Of a stretch of 64,000 bases of DNA, positions 11,415 to 22,129 are shown piece by piece. The notes below the pieces were generated by a model. That model made no database searches, was not told the origin of the DNA, and saw nothing but the letters and a program-made list of their open reading frames with translations. This DNA comes from Anthonomus grandis grandis. Lineage: Eukaryota; Arthropoda; Insecta; Coleoptera; Curculionidae. The position numbers and the translations under genes are program-made. Every line of letters begins with the position of its first letter. Position 1 is the first letter of the stretch. The stretch spans positions 27,638,774 to 27,702,773 of the forward strand of contig NC_065555.1 in assembly GCF_022605725.1 (NCBI RefSeq), given 5' to 3'.

Positions 11415-11674
11415 CTGATAGAATTTTTATGTCCTTTTCCTTTGAGACTTTTTTTGGCGGTCCATCCTCAAGCTGTTCACCTTCACAAGTCCTTTTTGTG
11501 GGATTAGGAAATAATGTTGATAACGTGTTAGGTAACAAACGCTTTCTTGAGGGCCCTGCACTATAAAACTTCTGATTAAAATGGTACTCACAGAGCTTAT
11601 AGTTCCTGGTAAGTTGTTCTCTAGGTATCGAAAACAAGTCTGTTCTATAGCAAGCTGCCATCCATAACTTGGCA
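11415..11674 (-). CDS. THAP-domain gene fragment, exon 2 (second half of THAP zinc finger)
   Basis: Joins exon 1 (11876-11961) in phase: the split CG|T codon gives R, then AKLWMAACYRTDLF, the CEYH pair (C-x2-H, the last two zinc ligands) and LLPNTLSTLFP, equivalent to the AVPTIF box closing a THAP domain. Acceptor CTTTCAG precedes it. A lysine-rich acidic tail follows, and an in-frame TAG comes right after a possible donor at 11414. THAP domains are site-specific DNA-binding zinc fingers, found in P-element transposases and in host proteins derived from them. The rest of a transposase is not seen. Confidence 0.75.
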
Positions 11675-11875
11675 CTGAAAGTCATAAAATTACACGTTTA
11701 ATTCAAAAGCTAAATTTATGTTTTTTTTTTTTTAATGACTGCATAGATAAATACCTCTAATTACTATAATTACGAATTTAATAAAAAATAAATAATGAAT
11801 TACTGTAATTACGAAAAACAAAAAAAGAAACAACTTATTTTGAGTGGAAACAATTAAAAGAAAAGTTGAACTTAC

Positions 11876-11961
11876 CGATCTTCTTCCTGCGGAAAAGCAA
11901 AGAAAGAAACACCACACCCTGTCTTTGAATGACATCCACGAAAAGCACAGGTATAAGGCAT
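11876..11961 (-). CDS. THAP-domain gene fragment, exon 1 (first half of THAP zinc finger)
   Basis: Starts at ATG 11961 and reads MPYTCAFRGCHSK, FFAFPQEED, with the first two zinc cysteines (C5, C10) and the conserved F-F-x-F-P block at residues 20-24. Donor GTAAGT follows. With exon 2 it makes a complete C2CH THAP module with all four zinc ligands, the invariant W and the closing box, and no lesion. It is too short for the usual ORF cut-off, and the ORF seen in this stretch in another frame is a shadow. Confidence 0.75.
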
Positions 11962-12264
11962 AATATAAACGTTTTTAATAAAATAAAGAGCACAATGACA
12001 ACACACACAAAAAATAAACACAGAGAAAAATTAAGGCAACACTTGACTAGACTGAACTAGGCGTCGAATATTACCGGACTAACCGACGGCTGGCAGGGGA
12101 CCGGCAATAAGACAGGTATACCCATGATACTAATACTCGAGAAGATAAACCCACGCGCATGAGATGAGCCTATCTCTCTCGCACGCCTGACGTTTTTAAT
12201 ACATGTACAATAGTGACAAATGTGGCAGAGTTTATTAATTTATAATAATTAAACATTTTTTATC

Positions 12265-12396
12265 ATGGTGTACTGTGCAGTGGTGGGTTGTTCAAGCAAC
12301 AACAACAAAAAAAGTAAGGTAGTTTCGGATTGCCGATTCTTTAGACTTCCAAAGGACAAACAAGTTTGTCGACAATGGATTACAGAACCATTTTAA
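12265..12396 (+). pseudogene. Second THAP-domain fragment, opposite strand
   Basis: ATG at 12265 opens MVYCAVVGCSSNNNKKSK, CRFFRLPKDKQVC and QWITEPF, then stops at 12394. C4 and C9 are the first zinc pair, FFRLPKD the proline block and W the invariant tryptophan. The C-x2-H half is missing. It is divergent from the minus-strand THAP gene (start codons about 300 bp apart) and different in sequence, so it is not a simple duplicate. Confidence 0.7.
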
Positions 12397-13230
12397 TAAC
12401 ACGTCTACCCATAAGCAATTTAAAAAAAAAATAGATTATAGATACTTAAGAAAGTGAAATTAATTGGTTGTATGTCATCAATGGCATCATGCATTTTCTT
12501 TTGGCATTTACTGGTAACACTATTATTACCAACAACCAATGGGTACTCATATGTATACTTAGCGCACACAATTTTATGAAAGTTAATTGTCACAATAGGC
12601 TGTATATCAATCCTCTATTTTTATTTAATTTTTTTTACAACATAATAAAATATGTACATAATATATCACTGATATTTTTCTTCAGAGGCATTCGTTTAAA
12701 GTAAAAAAAAGTTAAATAAAAACCATAAATCCTTTTTTTTTGGCTATAAAGTATTATTAATTTATTATTAATTAACAAGCCTTCAGACGTTTCATATTTT
12801 GTATATTTATTTTCAAATTAAAATACCTTAAATAATAAAAATCGTTTTTTAAACCTTTTCCAAAACCAAAACAGGCATTTATATTATATAAGGCTTTACT
12901 ATCCTTGCACGGATCCACGAATCCTACATAATATTAAGGAAATATTTTACATACTATTATAATAATCATAGCATATTTCATATAACAAAATATAATAATA
13001 CTTAATAAGTAATGTTAAATAAAAAAGGCTTTAAAATACTGCTTTTCCAACCGACAAACAGAATTTTTGTCATCGAGTGACGTCATGCGCAAAGTCACAC
13101 GAAATTGCATCGCCAAGTGGGTTTATCTTTCCAGTAATAGTATCATGAGGTATACCAAATAAGCTCGCACATGCGCAAGAAAAATCGGTCCCGGCTTTGC
13201 CCCTTCTCGGTGGTTTGTTTTTCTCTGATA

Positions 13231-14788
13231 CAGTGCCGGCCAAAAGTGGAGAAACTTTTAATATTTTTATTTTTTTCTTATAAAAAAATAATTCGAAGTA
13301 ATTGTAAATAATGTTTATGGGTATATCTAGTATTGACGAAAATAATTAGAAAAACAAAATTGAAAACAAATAATTTATTACAAAATATGCAAACAAAATT
13401 TATTTTCGGACAAAAATGGAGAAACTTTTTATTTTTATGACATAATTATGTTATAATACAAAATGTGGATAAAAGCACACTAATACTTTGTGGCATAACC
13501 GTTATTCTTCACAACTTCACTACACCGTCTTGGCATAGATTCAAGAAGATTGTGTATAATATCTCCGGAAATTTTACTCCATGCTTCTTTTAGGACTTGG
13601 AATAATTCGTCTTTATTTCGGAACTTATTCGGATTTTTTTGTCGAACTTTTTTGTCTAGGTGCTCCCACAAGTTCTCGATGGGATTTAAATCTAGACTTT
13701 GAGCTGGCCACTTCAGAACTTGAATTTGTTGAGAGGTTAGGAAATTTTTAACAATTTTAGAAGTGTGCTTGGGGTCGTTATCATGCTGGAATTTCCAAAT
13801 TAACGGCAAATTATCCTCGGCGTAGGGAAGCATATTATTCCTTAAGATGTCTAGATAATATTGGCTATTCATGATCCCATCTATTCTCACCAGTGGACCA
13901 ACGCCATGCCCGGAAAAACATCGCCACACCAACACATTATCGCCTCCATGTTTGATTGTGGGAATAGTGTACTTTGGGTTGAATTTTTCATTCTCGGGAC
14001 GTCTAACCCATCTCATACCATCTGACCCAAATAAATTGAACTTACTTTCATCTGACCATAAAACGTTTTTCCATTGATTATAGGTCCAATGTAAGTGTTC
14101 TTTTGCGAATCTTAAACGAATTTGTCTATTTTTTGTTGACATGAAAGGTTTTTTTACCGATCTCCTGGCTTTTAAGTTGGCGTCACATAAACGTCTTCAA
14201 ATAGATCGAACTGAAAGGGAAATGCTGAGATATGCCTTTTTTATATCTTCGGCGGAGAAAAATGAATTTCTTATAGAACATCGTCTAATTAGCTTGTCAG
14301 TTGCAGATGTTGTTTTTTTGGGTCTACCTGGCTTAGAGATGCTGGCAGTAGTGCCTCTAGTTTGCCACAATTTGATTTGTTCACAAATAACACTTTTATG
14401 AGGATCAAGTTCTCTAGCGATTGTTACTTGTTTCACTCCCGCATTGTGCTTCTCAATTATAAGTTTTTTTATGTGTTCAGATAAATTTATACCTCGAGGC
14501 TTTTTAATACTAAATAGGCTTCTTCACAATCGAAAACGAACTGCTTCAAACGAGACCTATTTAATTTAAAATATTTAATACAAAAAGTTTCTCTATTTAT
14601 GTCCTCAAGTAAAAAAAAAAAACATTGTTTACTATTTACATTCCTGTGATAAATATTCAAACTGTTTTGGTATGAATTTATGGCTTAGCCTAAGATAAAC
14701 ATTTTTAATACATGGTGTCACAAAAATTTTGAATAGATTATTAAATTATAAAATAAATTAGAAGTTTCTCTACTTTTGGCCGGCACTG
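13231..14788 (-). mobile_element. Tc1-B: Tc1-like transposon with IR/DR ends
   Basis: Ends CAGTGCCGGCCAAAAGTGG at 13231 and the inverted copy ending GGCCGGCACTG at 14788. TA lies at 14789-14790, and on the left either at 13229-13230 or, if the P-like element inserted later, at 10884-10885. Each end carries a second internal copy of the binding-site-like sequence (ATGGAGAAACTTTT near 13415; AAAGTTTCTCTAT near 14585), the inverted repeat/direct repeat layout known from Sleeping Beauty-type elements. Length 1,558 bp. Confidence 0.9.
13480..14530 (-). pseudogene. Tc1-B transposase (DD34E), one frameshift
   Basis: N-terminal HTH part about 14525-14197 (SEHIKKLIIEKHNAGVKQVT, VICEQIKLW, then GRPKKTT, an AT-hook-like GRP motif). 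A frameshift near 14170-14190 separates it from the catalytic part 14142-13480: LWSDESKFNLFG (first D), GGDNVLVWRCFSGHGVG, QHDNDPKHTSK (second D), DLNPIENLWEHL (E). The domain order and DDE residues are complete. The presumed ATG before PRGINLS reads AAG, so the start is lost or further upstream. Confidence 0.9.
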
Positions 14789-15078
14789 TATATGCAATTT
14801 ACAAAAGAGATACAATCTAAATATAAGATTTTTGTATCTAATTTAAAATATTAAAAAGAATACATGGTGGGCAAATACTTTTGAGCGGTAGTGTACTTGA
14901 ATACACATTTTTATTAATATTTTCCGAAAAAAAAAATACGGGAAAAAGCTTAATTTTGGTATCCAGCACTCAAAAGATACGTCACAAATATGTCGTCTTT
15001 TATAAAATTCTAACCTACAAGGATGATACCTAACTCGCCTGTGAAAGGAACGATTTGAATTTCCTTTTTCCCAATATA

Positions 15079-16500
15079 CAGGGTGTTTCGGGAGGAAAGG
15101 GAAATATTTGGGAACATATTCAGAAGGTCAAAATAAGATAAATTAACCCATATGTTTTAATCCGATTCTTAACTGTTTCTGAAATAATCGGCTCTAAAGT
15201 TTTTTTATAAATTTTTGAAATAATTACGTTCTTGTATTTCTAACTCACTTTGCAGGTATTTCATCATTGTTTGTTATTACCTATTTTAATTGACTGGTAG
15301 TTTTGACAAGCATGGTTGTCAGTTTGATTGATTCTGAGCGTTTCAATTTAAAAAGAGCAAATTTCCATTACGTAATGCCTCACACATTTACCCATAATGC
15401 GTATGTTGAGATGATGTTCGTGTATGGTTATTGTAATGGTGGCGTATTACGTGCTGTTGATGGATACCGACGTCGTTTTCCAAATCGAAGAATTCCTAAT
15501 CGAAAAGTTTTTCAGACATTTTTTATAATTGCTCAGGAAACAGGAATGTTTCCAAGCGTAAGAATCAATTTTGAACGAGAAGCGGGACTAAATGTGGAAA
15601 ATGAAGAAAATGTTCTGGGTATGGCTGAAGAGAACCCGGGTGTTAGTACGAGGCGGATTACAAAAGAACTTGGATTAGTATCACATGTATACATTTGGAA
15701 GACACCTAGGAAAAACGGTTTTAAGCCTTTCCATATTCAACCGGTTCAACATCTTCAAGAGGGTGATTCTGGCTTAAGGGTTCAATTTTGCGAATGGATT
15801 CAACAAAATCGAGGCCTACACAAATACATTTTATTTAGCGATGAAGCTCATTTTACCCGCAATGGAATTAATAACCGACACAATGAACATAGTGGTCAGA
15901 TCAAAATCCTCATGCCACGTTTGAACGACACTTTCAACATCGATTCACTATTAACGTGTGGTGTGGAATGCTAAACGACCAGTTGTTTGGTTCTTTTGTA
16001 TTAGATGAGCGTCTTATTCGAGAAGGATATTTGCGCTTCTTGAAAGATTATTTAATACACATGTTGGATGATGTTCCGCTAATTGTTCGATACCGAATGT
16101 ATTTTCAGCACGATAGAGCCCCGCCTCATTTTAGTTGTCGAGTGCGTAATTTCTTAGACAATCGTTTTGCTCATCGTTGGATTGGTAGAGCAGGATCTCA
16201 ATTTTGGCCACCGAGGTCACCAGACTTAAATCCATTGGATTATTGCCTCTGGGTGTGGATGAAAGCTCTAGTGTACGAAACAGTAGAAGGACTCCACAAT
16301 CAAATTCGGAATGTTTCAAATATTATTAAAAACAATCCCCAAGCAATTAAACGTGCAACACGAGCGCTTAACAAACGTGCTGCAGTTTGAGGTTGAGACA
16401 AACGGTTGAGAATCGGATTAAAACATATGGGTTAATTTATCTTATTTTGACCTTCTGAACATGTTCCCAAAATATTTCCCTTTCCTCCCGAAACACCCTG
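15079..16500 (+). mobile_element. mariner element 1 (DD41D / rosa-like)
   Basis: Very long, well-kept TIRs: CAGGGTGTTTCGGGAGGAAA at 15079 and its mirror ending at 16500, extending about 95 bp inward, flanked by TA (15077-15078 and 16501-16502). Length 1,422 bp, typical of a full mariner. Confidence 0.92.
15312..16390 (+). pseudogene. mariner element 1 transposase (DD41D), one frameshift
   Basis: The first frame (from about 15312, or ATG 15378 giving MPHTFTHNAYVEM) carries the N-terminal HTH region and ILFSDEAHFTRNGINNRHNE (first D). A single frameshift near 15893 moves the product to the next frame: INVWCGMLND, FQHDRAPPHF (second D), RWIGR, PPRSPDLNPLDYCLW (third D), ending at 16390. I count 41 residues between the second and third aspartates, so DD41D, the spacing reported for the rosa lineage of Tc1/mariner. 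Otherwise it is close to intact. Confidence 0.9.
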
Positions 16501-17385
16501 TATGTGACGAACTTCAGACTTCTATATCATTTTCCAGCAAAAAGGAAGTTTTATTATTAATTAAAAAAATCCACTGAAATCACTCAAAATATCCTTTTAA
16601 TACTAACACTATACGAAAGGTACACAATTAAAAAGTAAACAACGAGCCCAGTTGCCAATTACCTTTATTGAGAGAATATTTCTGGGCGATATTTAATTCG
16701 TTGTCATTCTGTATGGAAATTGGAAATTGGATTAAAAAAATCCAAATTAAAAATATTAATTGTTCAGTTTCCGCTAATTACAATAATTTATGATATCACT
16801 TTATTTTCTTCTGTTGAGTAATTACTGGCAAAATGGAATACTAGGCATCTTTATCAAGAAAATATTCCCTCTGCCCTCTATGTTGCGTTCAATCCAAAAC
16901 AGCCAATGTTTATTCTAGTGTATTCAATTTTCTAAGTGTTAAAAGTATATGAAAATTGGGGGATGCATCCCAGAATTTTCGAATTTTCGGCGAACATGAC
17001 AATATTGCCACCACAACCGCCTTTAAATACGCCAGTGCCTGACATTAGATTTTTTTGCCATTAGAGTTCATCCTTAAAATTAGTTACCCTTTACCATTAA
17101 AGAAGTGGCAAGCTCGTGGGGATGAACAATATGTCACGAAAAAGTGAAAAGAAAGACTTCAGAGAAATTTAAAAGTCAAACTTACGCAATACATTTAGTC
17201 CACTGTATCGCCCCACAGAAAAATATCAGTCGAAGGATCAAAATTAGATACCTTCCCGACCTATCCAAAGATTATACACTGCATCCCAAAAGTTAAGTCA
17301 AAATTCATTTAAAATTCAGGGGTGCGTTCGAAAAAAAAAACGCTCGGACCCGCATGCGCATTTTTGTACGTGAAGTTTGTATATA
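16501..17385. other. Intronic spacer without recognised features
   Basis: AT-rich, with no supported ORF or repeat border between the two mariners. Confidence 0.6.
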
Positions 17386-18911
17386 CAGGGTTGCTCAAAA
17401 ATAAATTACGACCATCAACTTCATTTTTTCAAATGAAAGCACCTTTTTTTATTTCATTTTTGAATTTCGCGTGGAATTCTACGTATGTTTTATGCATCAT
17501 GTCCTATATCTAAACTCAACGGTTATCGAAAAAAAGACGACCAAACATTATTATTGAAGTTCACCTTACGAGTCACCTTATCTCTGAGAATTTTTATACA
17601 GAGCAAAATTCCATTCATTCATGCTTTTTTGTTGGTGACCATGTATTTTCATAGAAACTGTATGACAGTTGTACGCCAAACAGATATTGTCAAGTGTGAA
17701 GTGTACGAGCAGAGTTGCGGTTTTCACAATGGTAAAGTTAACGGAACGAGAAAAAATAGAAATTCTGTGCATGGTTGGGTTTGGTGATAGAACACGTACT
17801 CAAAGAGAAGCTGCTTAATTATTTAATGAAATCCATCCTGATTGTCCTCCGATATGTCAAAAGGTGGTGAGTAGAATAGAGGCTAAATTTAGAGAATTCG
17901 GTCATGTTAGAGATCTGCCGAAATCTGGTCGTCCTGCTCGAGATGAAAATGAACAACTTGACGTTTTGCTTTCTTTGGAAGAAAATCCATGCACTTCTCT
18001 GTCGCAGATTGGGGCAAATTTACACATGGCGAAATCTATAGTTCACCGAGTAGTTCGGTGTATCAAATATCACCCCTACAAAGTTATTCCTGAGCAAGAG
18101 TTATTTGATGACGATTTCGATAGGCGAAATGAGTTGTGAACGCTTACAAAACATGTGCAATCTAAATAATTTAGTAACAAATAAGTGTGAACAGACAAAA
18201 TTGTCGATATTGGACAACAGAAAATCCGCATTGGATGATGGAGGTAAACACCCAGTACCCTCAAAAACTAAATGTGTGGTGTGGAATAGTGCGGAAGAGT
18301 AATAGGTCTCTTTTTCTTTAAACAGACTTTAACGGAACAAGTGTATCTCGATTTTCTCCAATTTGAATTAGTTCCAGCATTACTAGCTTTATTTCCAAAT
18401 CCATTGGACCCAGACTATCCTGACGAAGAACTAATTTTCCAGCAAGATGGCGCTCCTCCGCACTATGCTGCCACTGTGCGTACATTTTTGGATGAAACCT
18501 TTCCCAATCGGTGGATAGGAAGGAGAGGACCCATCGAATGGCCTGCTAGGTTGCCTGACCTAACACCAATGGACTTTTTTTGTGGGGATACCTCAAGTCG
18601 AAGGTATTTGTTAATAGGCCAAATAATCTAGACAACTTGAAAGAGAGAATTCGCAGAGAACTCCGCGCCATAACTCCGGAAATGATTGAAAATGTGCAAC
18701 GAGACTTTATTGATCACCTTGGACATTGTCAAGTCGTGAATGGCAATCATTTTGAACATTAAACTTAATTTTTGTTCTTTTTTTATTTGTTACATGAATC
18801 GTCTTTTTTTCGATAACTGTTGACTTTAGGTAAAGGACATAATGCATGAAACATACGTTTTCTTTCAGATTCCACGCAAAATTCAAAGATGAAATAAAAA
18901 AAGGTGCTTTC
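17386..18911 (+). mobile_element. mariner element 2 (DD41D), right end truncated
   Basis: The left end CAGGGTTGCTCAAAAATAA follows a TA at 17384-17385. A long inverted repeat is visible: 17440-17545 mirrors about 18797-18911 (GAAAGCACCTTTTTT and onward). The outermost 55-60 bp expected at the right end are missing and replaced by (AT)-rich sequence after 18911. Confidence 0.82.
17729..18762 (+). pseudogene. mariner element 2 transposase (DD41D), degraded
   Basis: ATG at 17729 (MVKLTEREKIEILCMVGFG) opens the HTH region, with an in-frame TAA near 17816, continuing KVVSRIEAKFREFGHVRDLP to 18139. The block with the first catalytic D seems deleted. The product resumes in other frames with ENPHW, LNVWCGIV, IFQQDGAPPHYA (second D), RWIGRRGP, LPDLTPMDFF (third D; 41 residues between) and ends at FEH, 18762. 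At least three frame changes and the lost block make it inactive. It is distinct from element 1, so this is a second DD41D family. Confidence 0.87.
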
Positions 18912-19174
18912 AATATATAAATATATAAAAGTAATATGCAAATACTGTCGAGCAACTAAACTAAATTTCGACCTCTATGAGATCATCCTCATGACAATAT
19001 AAATTAGTTGTCTGCGTTAATAAATAATATAAAAAACATAAACAAATATAGATAGCTTCCTGGCAAATGTATTCTTTTGGCATTTATTATTTATTTAAGA
19101 ATGGCGCAATTATTTATGAATTTGTCACTTAGAAATTGTTGTAATTATAATTGATATATTTTTTTAACCTTTAG
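18912..19174. other. Intron 3' end before the flippase exon
   Basis: AT-rich, ending in a T-rich tract and acceptor AG at 19173-19174. Confidence 0.7.
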
Positions 19175-19450
19175 ATCGCCATGGATACTCAATATTGGAC
19201 CGTCTTTAATCACGTGATGATCTGGGGCTCTCTAGCATTTTACTTCATAGCTGACAACTTTTATAACTACGTGTGTAGCGGACCTTACGTCGGCTCCTTG
19301 ACCAAAGCGATGGCGGGAGCCAATTTTTGGTTTACTACTGTCCTGGTTGTGATCATTTGTGTGTTGCCAGTTTTGGCGTATCGCTTTTATTTCGTAGACG
19401 TGTTCCCAACGCTCTCTGACCGAGTGAGGCTGAAGCAAAGACTGGCTCAA
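19175..19450 (+). CDS. ATP8B: P4-ATPase (ATP8B type), exon with membrane segments 9-10
   Basis: Phase-0 exon of 92 codons: IAMDTQYWTVFNHVMIWGS, SLAFYFIADNFYNYV (segment 9), GPYVGSLTKAMAGANFWFTT, VVIICVLPVLAYRFYF (segment 10) and PTLSDRVRLKQRLAQ. Acceptor TTTAG and donor GTAAGT are clean. This is the final membrane part of the flippase; it is collinear with the exon ending at 2739 and with the one starting at 27302. Reading through the donor would add 18 odd residues and stop at 19507; I take that as intron. Confidence 0.95.
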
Positions 19451-19648
19451 GTAAGTATAATAATAAAAAACGTCACCTACGAGGACATTTTAGCCTACTT
19501 AGCTTAATATAATTTAATCTAACCCTCTTAGTTATTATGCACCAGATAGTCAAAACGAAATAGGGACAACTATTAAAAACACTCGTAGTTTTATTAATTT
19601 TTGAATCACCTTGGTAAATTTTTACTCACTCTCAAAACATCCTATATA

Positions 19649-22060
19649 CAGGGTGTTTCCTAACTACGGTACAAAACTATACAGGGTGAATCGTTAGGTC
19701 GTTTTATGAAAAAAAGTTGCTATGAACGTATGTCGGGAGTTGCTTTGTTTCTGAGATACAGGGCGATGAAGGTTCAAAAAAATAACGGTATTTTAAAAAT
19801 ACTATAACTATCCTTAAACCGATTTGGTTGAAATTTGGTGCAGTTATTTGAAGTTATAAGACGCTTATTTAGCTGTAACTAGATTGAAATTATTAGGTCC
19901 AGTGGCGTGTCAGTGGGCACCACATGCTTATTGTTGAAAAAAAACAAGGCCAATAATTGTTTTGCAGCTTTTTATTTATTTTTGTATTTAAGCAACTAAA
20001 AATACAACTTTTTAGTATCTTATATTATCTTCATATCTGGCTTTGTTTTCGAAAAAAAAAATTAGTATCTTTAACTCATTCTAAAAATTATCCATGGACG
20101 ACAATATGAAATAAAAACCAATTAATTCAATAAACAATTTCGACCTTAAAGTAAAAGAGCAAAATGCCCACCTTCTGTAAAATAAACGACTGCAAACGAT
20201 TTGTCATTGAGTGTCTGACACGCTCAAAAATACCTGGAGTATCCCTTATAATATTGCAATTGACAATTATCCGATTCCTCAAGTCATTCACATTTAGAAC
20301 GGGAGTTTTATAAACAAGAGCCTTCAGATGGCCCCATAAATAGTAATCCAGGGGATTCATATCAGGACTGCGAGCCGGCCAATTTTGAAGTCCTGCACGT
20401 CCAATCCAGCAATTAGGGTAGATGACGTCGAGATGCTGACGAGCAAGAACACTGAAATGAGCTGGAGCCCCGTCGTGCATAAACCACATGTTGACTCTTA
20501 CTTGTAGGGGTACTTCTTCTAATAAAGTGGGTAAGTGGTGTTGCAAGAAATCCGTGTAGGATTCACCTGTTAATCTTGCCGGTAAAAAAAAATGGGCCCA
20601 TTAGGTAGTCACCAATAATTCCTATCCAAACGTTCAGCGAAAATTGTTGCTGAAAATGAGTTTCTTTAATAACGTGGGGATTTTCGTCGGCCCAAAAATG
20701 ATCATTGTGGAAGTTCATAATAGCATTTCTTGAAAAATTTGCCTCGTCCGTAAATAAAATATTTGGTAGGAAATTATTATTGTGTGCCATCGTATGAATC
20801 AACCACCTGCAAAACATTAATCTTGAATGAAAATCCCGAGGCAGTAGAGCTTGTACACGGTGTATGTGATATGGATGCAGGAGGTTTCTTTTTAGAACTT
20901 TCCAAACGGTTTTTGAACTGACTTCAAGCGGCAGTGCAATCTTCCTGATACTATTGGAAGGATCTTTTTCTATCGCATCAAGTATAGCTTCTTCCAGTTC
21001 AGGCATTGTTATAGTTTCTGGTCTTCCACCACCCATATTTTTATTAAAATAAATGAAAACTCTTGTGTTTATCAATAGAAAAGAAAATTGACGCTTCCAT
21101 CTGTCAAATATTAGGGAAAATAACAAATATATACCAAGAAACCTAAATCAAATCGAATAAAACGAGTTTAGCCGACGATTGAAATTTAGAATCACCCTTG
21201 TCGTCACGACTGGGCCGCGATCGAATTCGAAGTCGTGATCGCATCGAGATCGAGTCGTGATTTTAGAATCCCAGCACTGGGTTATTCTAATGACGTTATT
21301 CTATTCATATGGGACATGAATGGACGAAGTGAGTGATTTAGTGCGTGATAACACCCTCTTCGTGATAAAATTTGGCTTTCCGCCACTCTTAGTGAAAAAT
21401 ATATATCCAAATCCACCCATTTTGCAAAAAACCCGACTATTTTTCGTTAGTTTTAACAAAAGCCGCTAAACTGCAGAATTACCAAACCAAACTGCAGAAT
21501 TACCAAACCCCAGTTTCACATAATCTTGCATGTAGTTTTCTAAATGTTTTTGCACATGGATTTACTCTGTTAGGATATCTGTCCTGGTAAATTCTTCGTG
21601 CTTCTTCCGCATTTCCATTTGCTAATCCATAAATAAAGTGCATGTAGGTCATTTCATGGTTAGTAAAATTATTCATGATGGAGTAATGAATCACTGCTAA
21701 TTGACAGCTGAATTTTACTTATAGCAATTCTATCACTGTCAGCTGGTCTCCAAAGCAGGTAGGTACAAAGGAGGTACTTGAATGGACTTGCCAATTATTT
21801 GTCATAAGAAGCAATGTATTTGTTATTTTGTTGTATTTCAAAAATCTGATAATAAAAATCGTAGAAGTTGAATGTTTATTATCATAGTAAACAAGACACA
21901 AGAGACCAAAAAGTCGTGCATTGGAGGGTGGACATTTTGCTCATGTACTTTACGTTTTGCTTTGCTCATGTATTATACGTTCATAGGAATGCATTTTTTT
22001 CATGAAACGACCTAACGATTCACCCTGTATAATTTCGTACCGTAGTTAGGAAACACCCTG
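19649..22060 (-). mobile_element. mariner element 3 (DD41D) with doubled ends
   Basis: Outer TIR CAGGGTGTTTCCTAACTACG at 19649 mirrors the sequence ending at 22060; TA flanks both sides (19647-19648, 22061-22062). About 30 bp inside, a second mariner-like end CAGGGTGAATCGTTAGGTCG starts at 19682 and mirrors bases ending near 22026. At 2.4 kb it is longer than a usual mariner, partly because about 340 bp of foreign-looking sequence separates the N-terminus from the rest of the transposase. Confidence 0.82.
20127..21694 (-). pseudogene. mariner element 3 transposase (DD41D), interrupted
   Basis: The N-terminus 21694-21500 (FTNHEMTYMHFIYGLANGNA, RYPNR) stops at LCETGVW. The product resumes near 21035 with MGGGRPETITMPELEEAIL, ILFTDEANFSRN (first D), SLNVWIGIIGDYLMGPFFF, and after a frameshift near 20560 with FMHDGAPAHF (second D), CWIGRAG, ARSPDMNPLDYYLWG (third D; 41 residues between), to 20127. 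The gap 21036-21499 includes a 21-bp tandem duplication (21468-21509) and a GC-rich segment with repeated TCGTGAT-like words (21180-21270), so an insertion is likely. Confidence 0.88.
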
Positions 22061-22129
22061 TATATATATATATCCCGAAGGATAAAATAAATGTTAATGT
22101 ATTGGGAAGACTTTTTGGTAAAATAAGAC

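Larger units (their letters stand above)
10889..13227. mobile_element. P-like DNA transposon carrying two THAP-domain fragments
   Basis: The TIR CAGAGAAAAACAAACCACCG (25 bp in all) starts at 10889 and is repeated inverted, ending at 13227. The first bases CAGAG fit the CANRG end rule I recall for P elements. The flanks show a 7-bp direct repeat ATACAGT (10882-10888 and 13228-13234). The right copy covers the first bases of Tc1-B, so this element apparently inserted into Tc1-B's left TIR. P elements usually give 8-bp duplications, so 7 bp is slightly atypical. Inside are a two-exon THAP fragment (minus) and another THAP fragment (plus), plus a mirrored block (about 12116-12160 against 13116-13160). 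No P transposase catalytic region is recognised, so it is probably a deleted derivative. Confidence 0.65.
9449..14893 (-). mobile_element. Tc1-A: Tc1-like transposon (outer element of a three-level nest)
   Basis: TIRs of about 28 bp: CACTTCCGCTCAAAAGTAT at 9449 and its near-perfect inverted copy ending GAGCGGTAGTG at 14893, each flanked by TA (9447-9448 and 14894-14895). Removing the nested block between about 10884 and 14790 leaves roughly 1.55 kb, a normal Tc1 length. The transposase is on the minus strand. Confidence 0.88.
2740..19174 (+). other. 16.4-kb intron of the flippase gene, packed with transposons
   Basis: Bounded by donor GTATAC at 2740 and acceptor TTTAG ending at 19174; the flanking exons are collinear in the ATP8B family. 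It contains the foldback/LINE nest (3311-8970), the Tc1/P nest (9449-14893) and two mariners (15079-16500, 17386-18911). The first 570 bases (2740-3310) are AT-rich with no gene; a stretch near 2782 (GGGTATTGCGTCACT) resembles bases 3326-3340 in the foldback arm. Confidence 0.85.

Noticed and set aside
12468..12704. 78-codon hydrophobic plus-strand ORF
   Set aside because: AT-rich, low-complexity Phe/Ile/Asn product inside the P-like element, no homology seen.
19451..19507. Read-through of the flippase exon to a stop at 19507
   Set aside because: A clean GTAAGT donor ends the exon and the collinear family tail is found at 27302-27604; the extra 18 residues match nothing.
19900..19915. CAGTGGCGTGTCAG as a hAT end
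   Set aside because: It lies inside mariner 3, has no partner end nearby and no 8-bp duplication.
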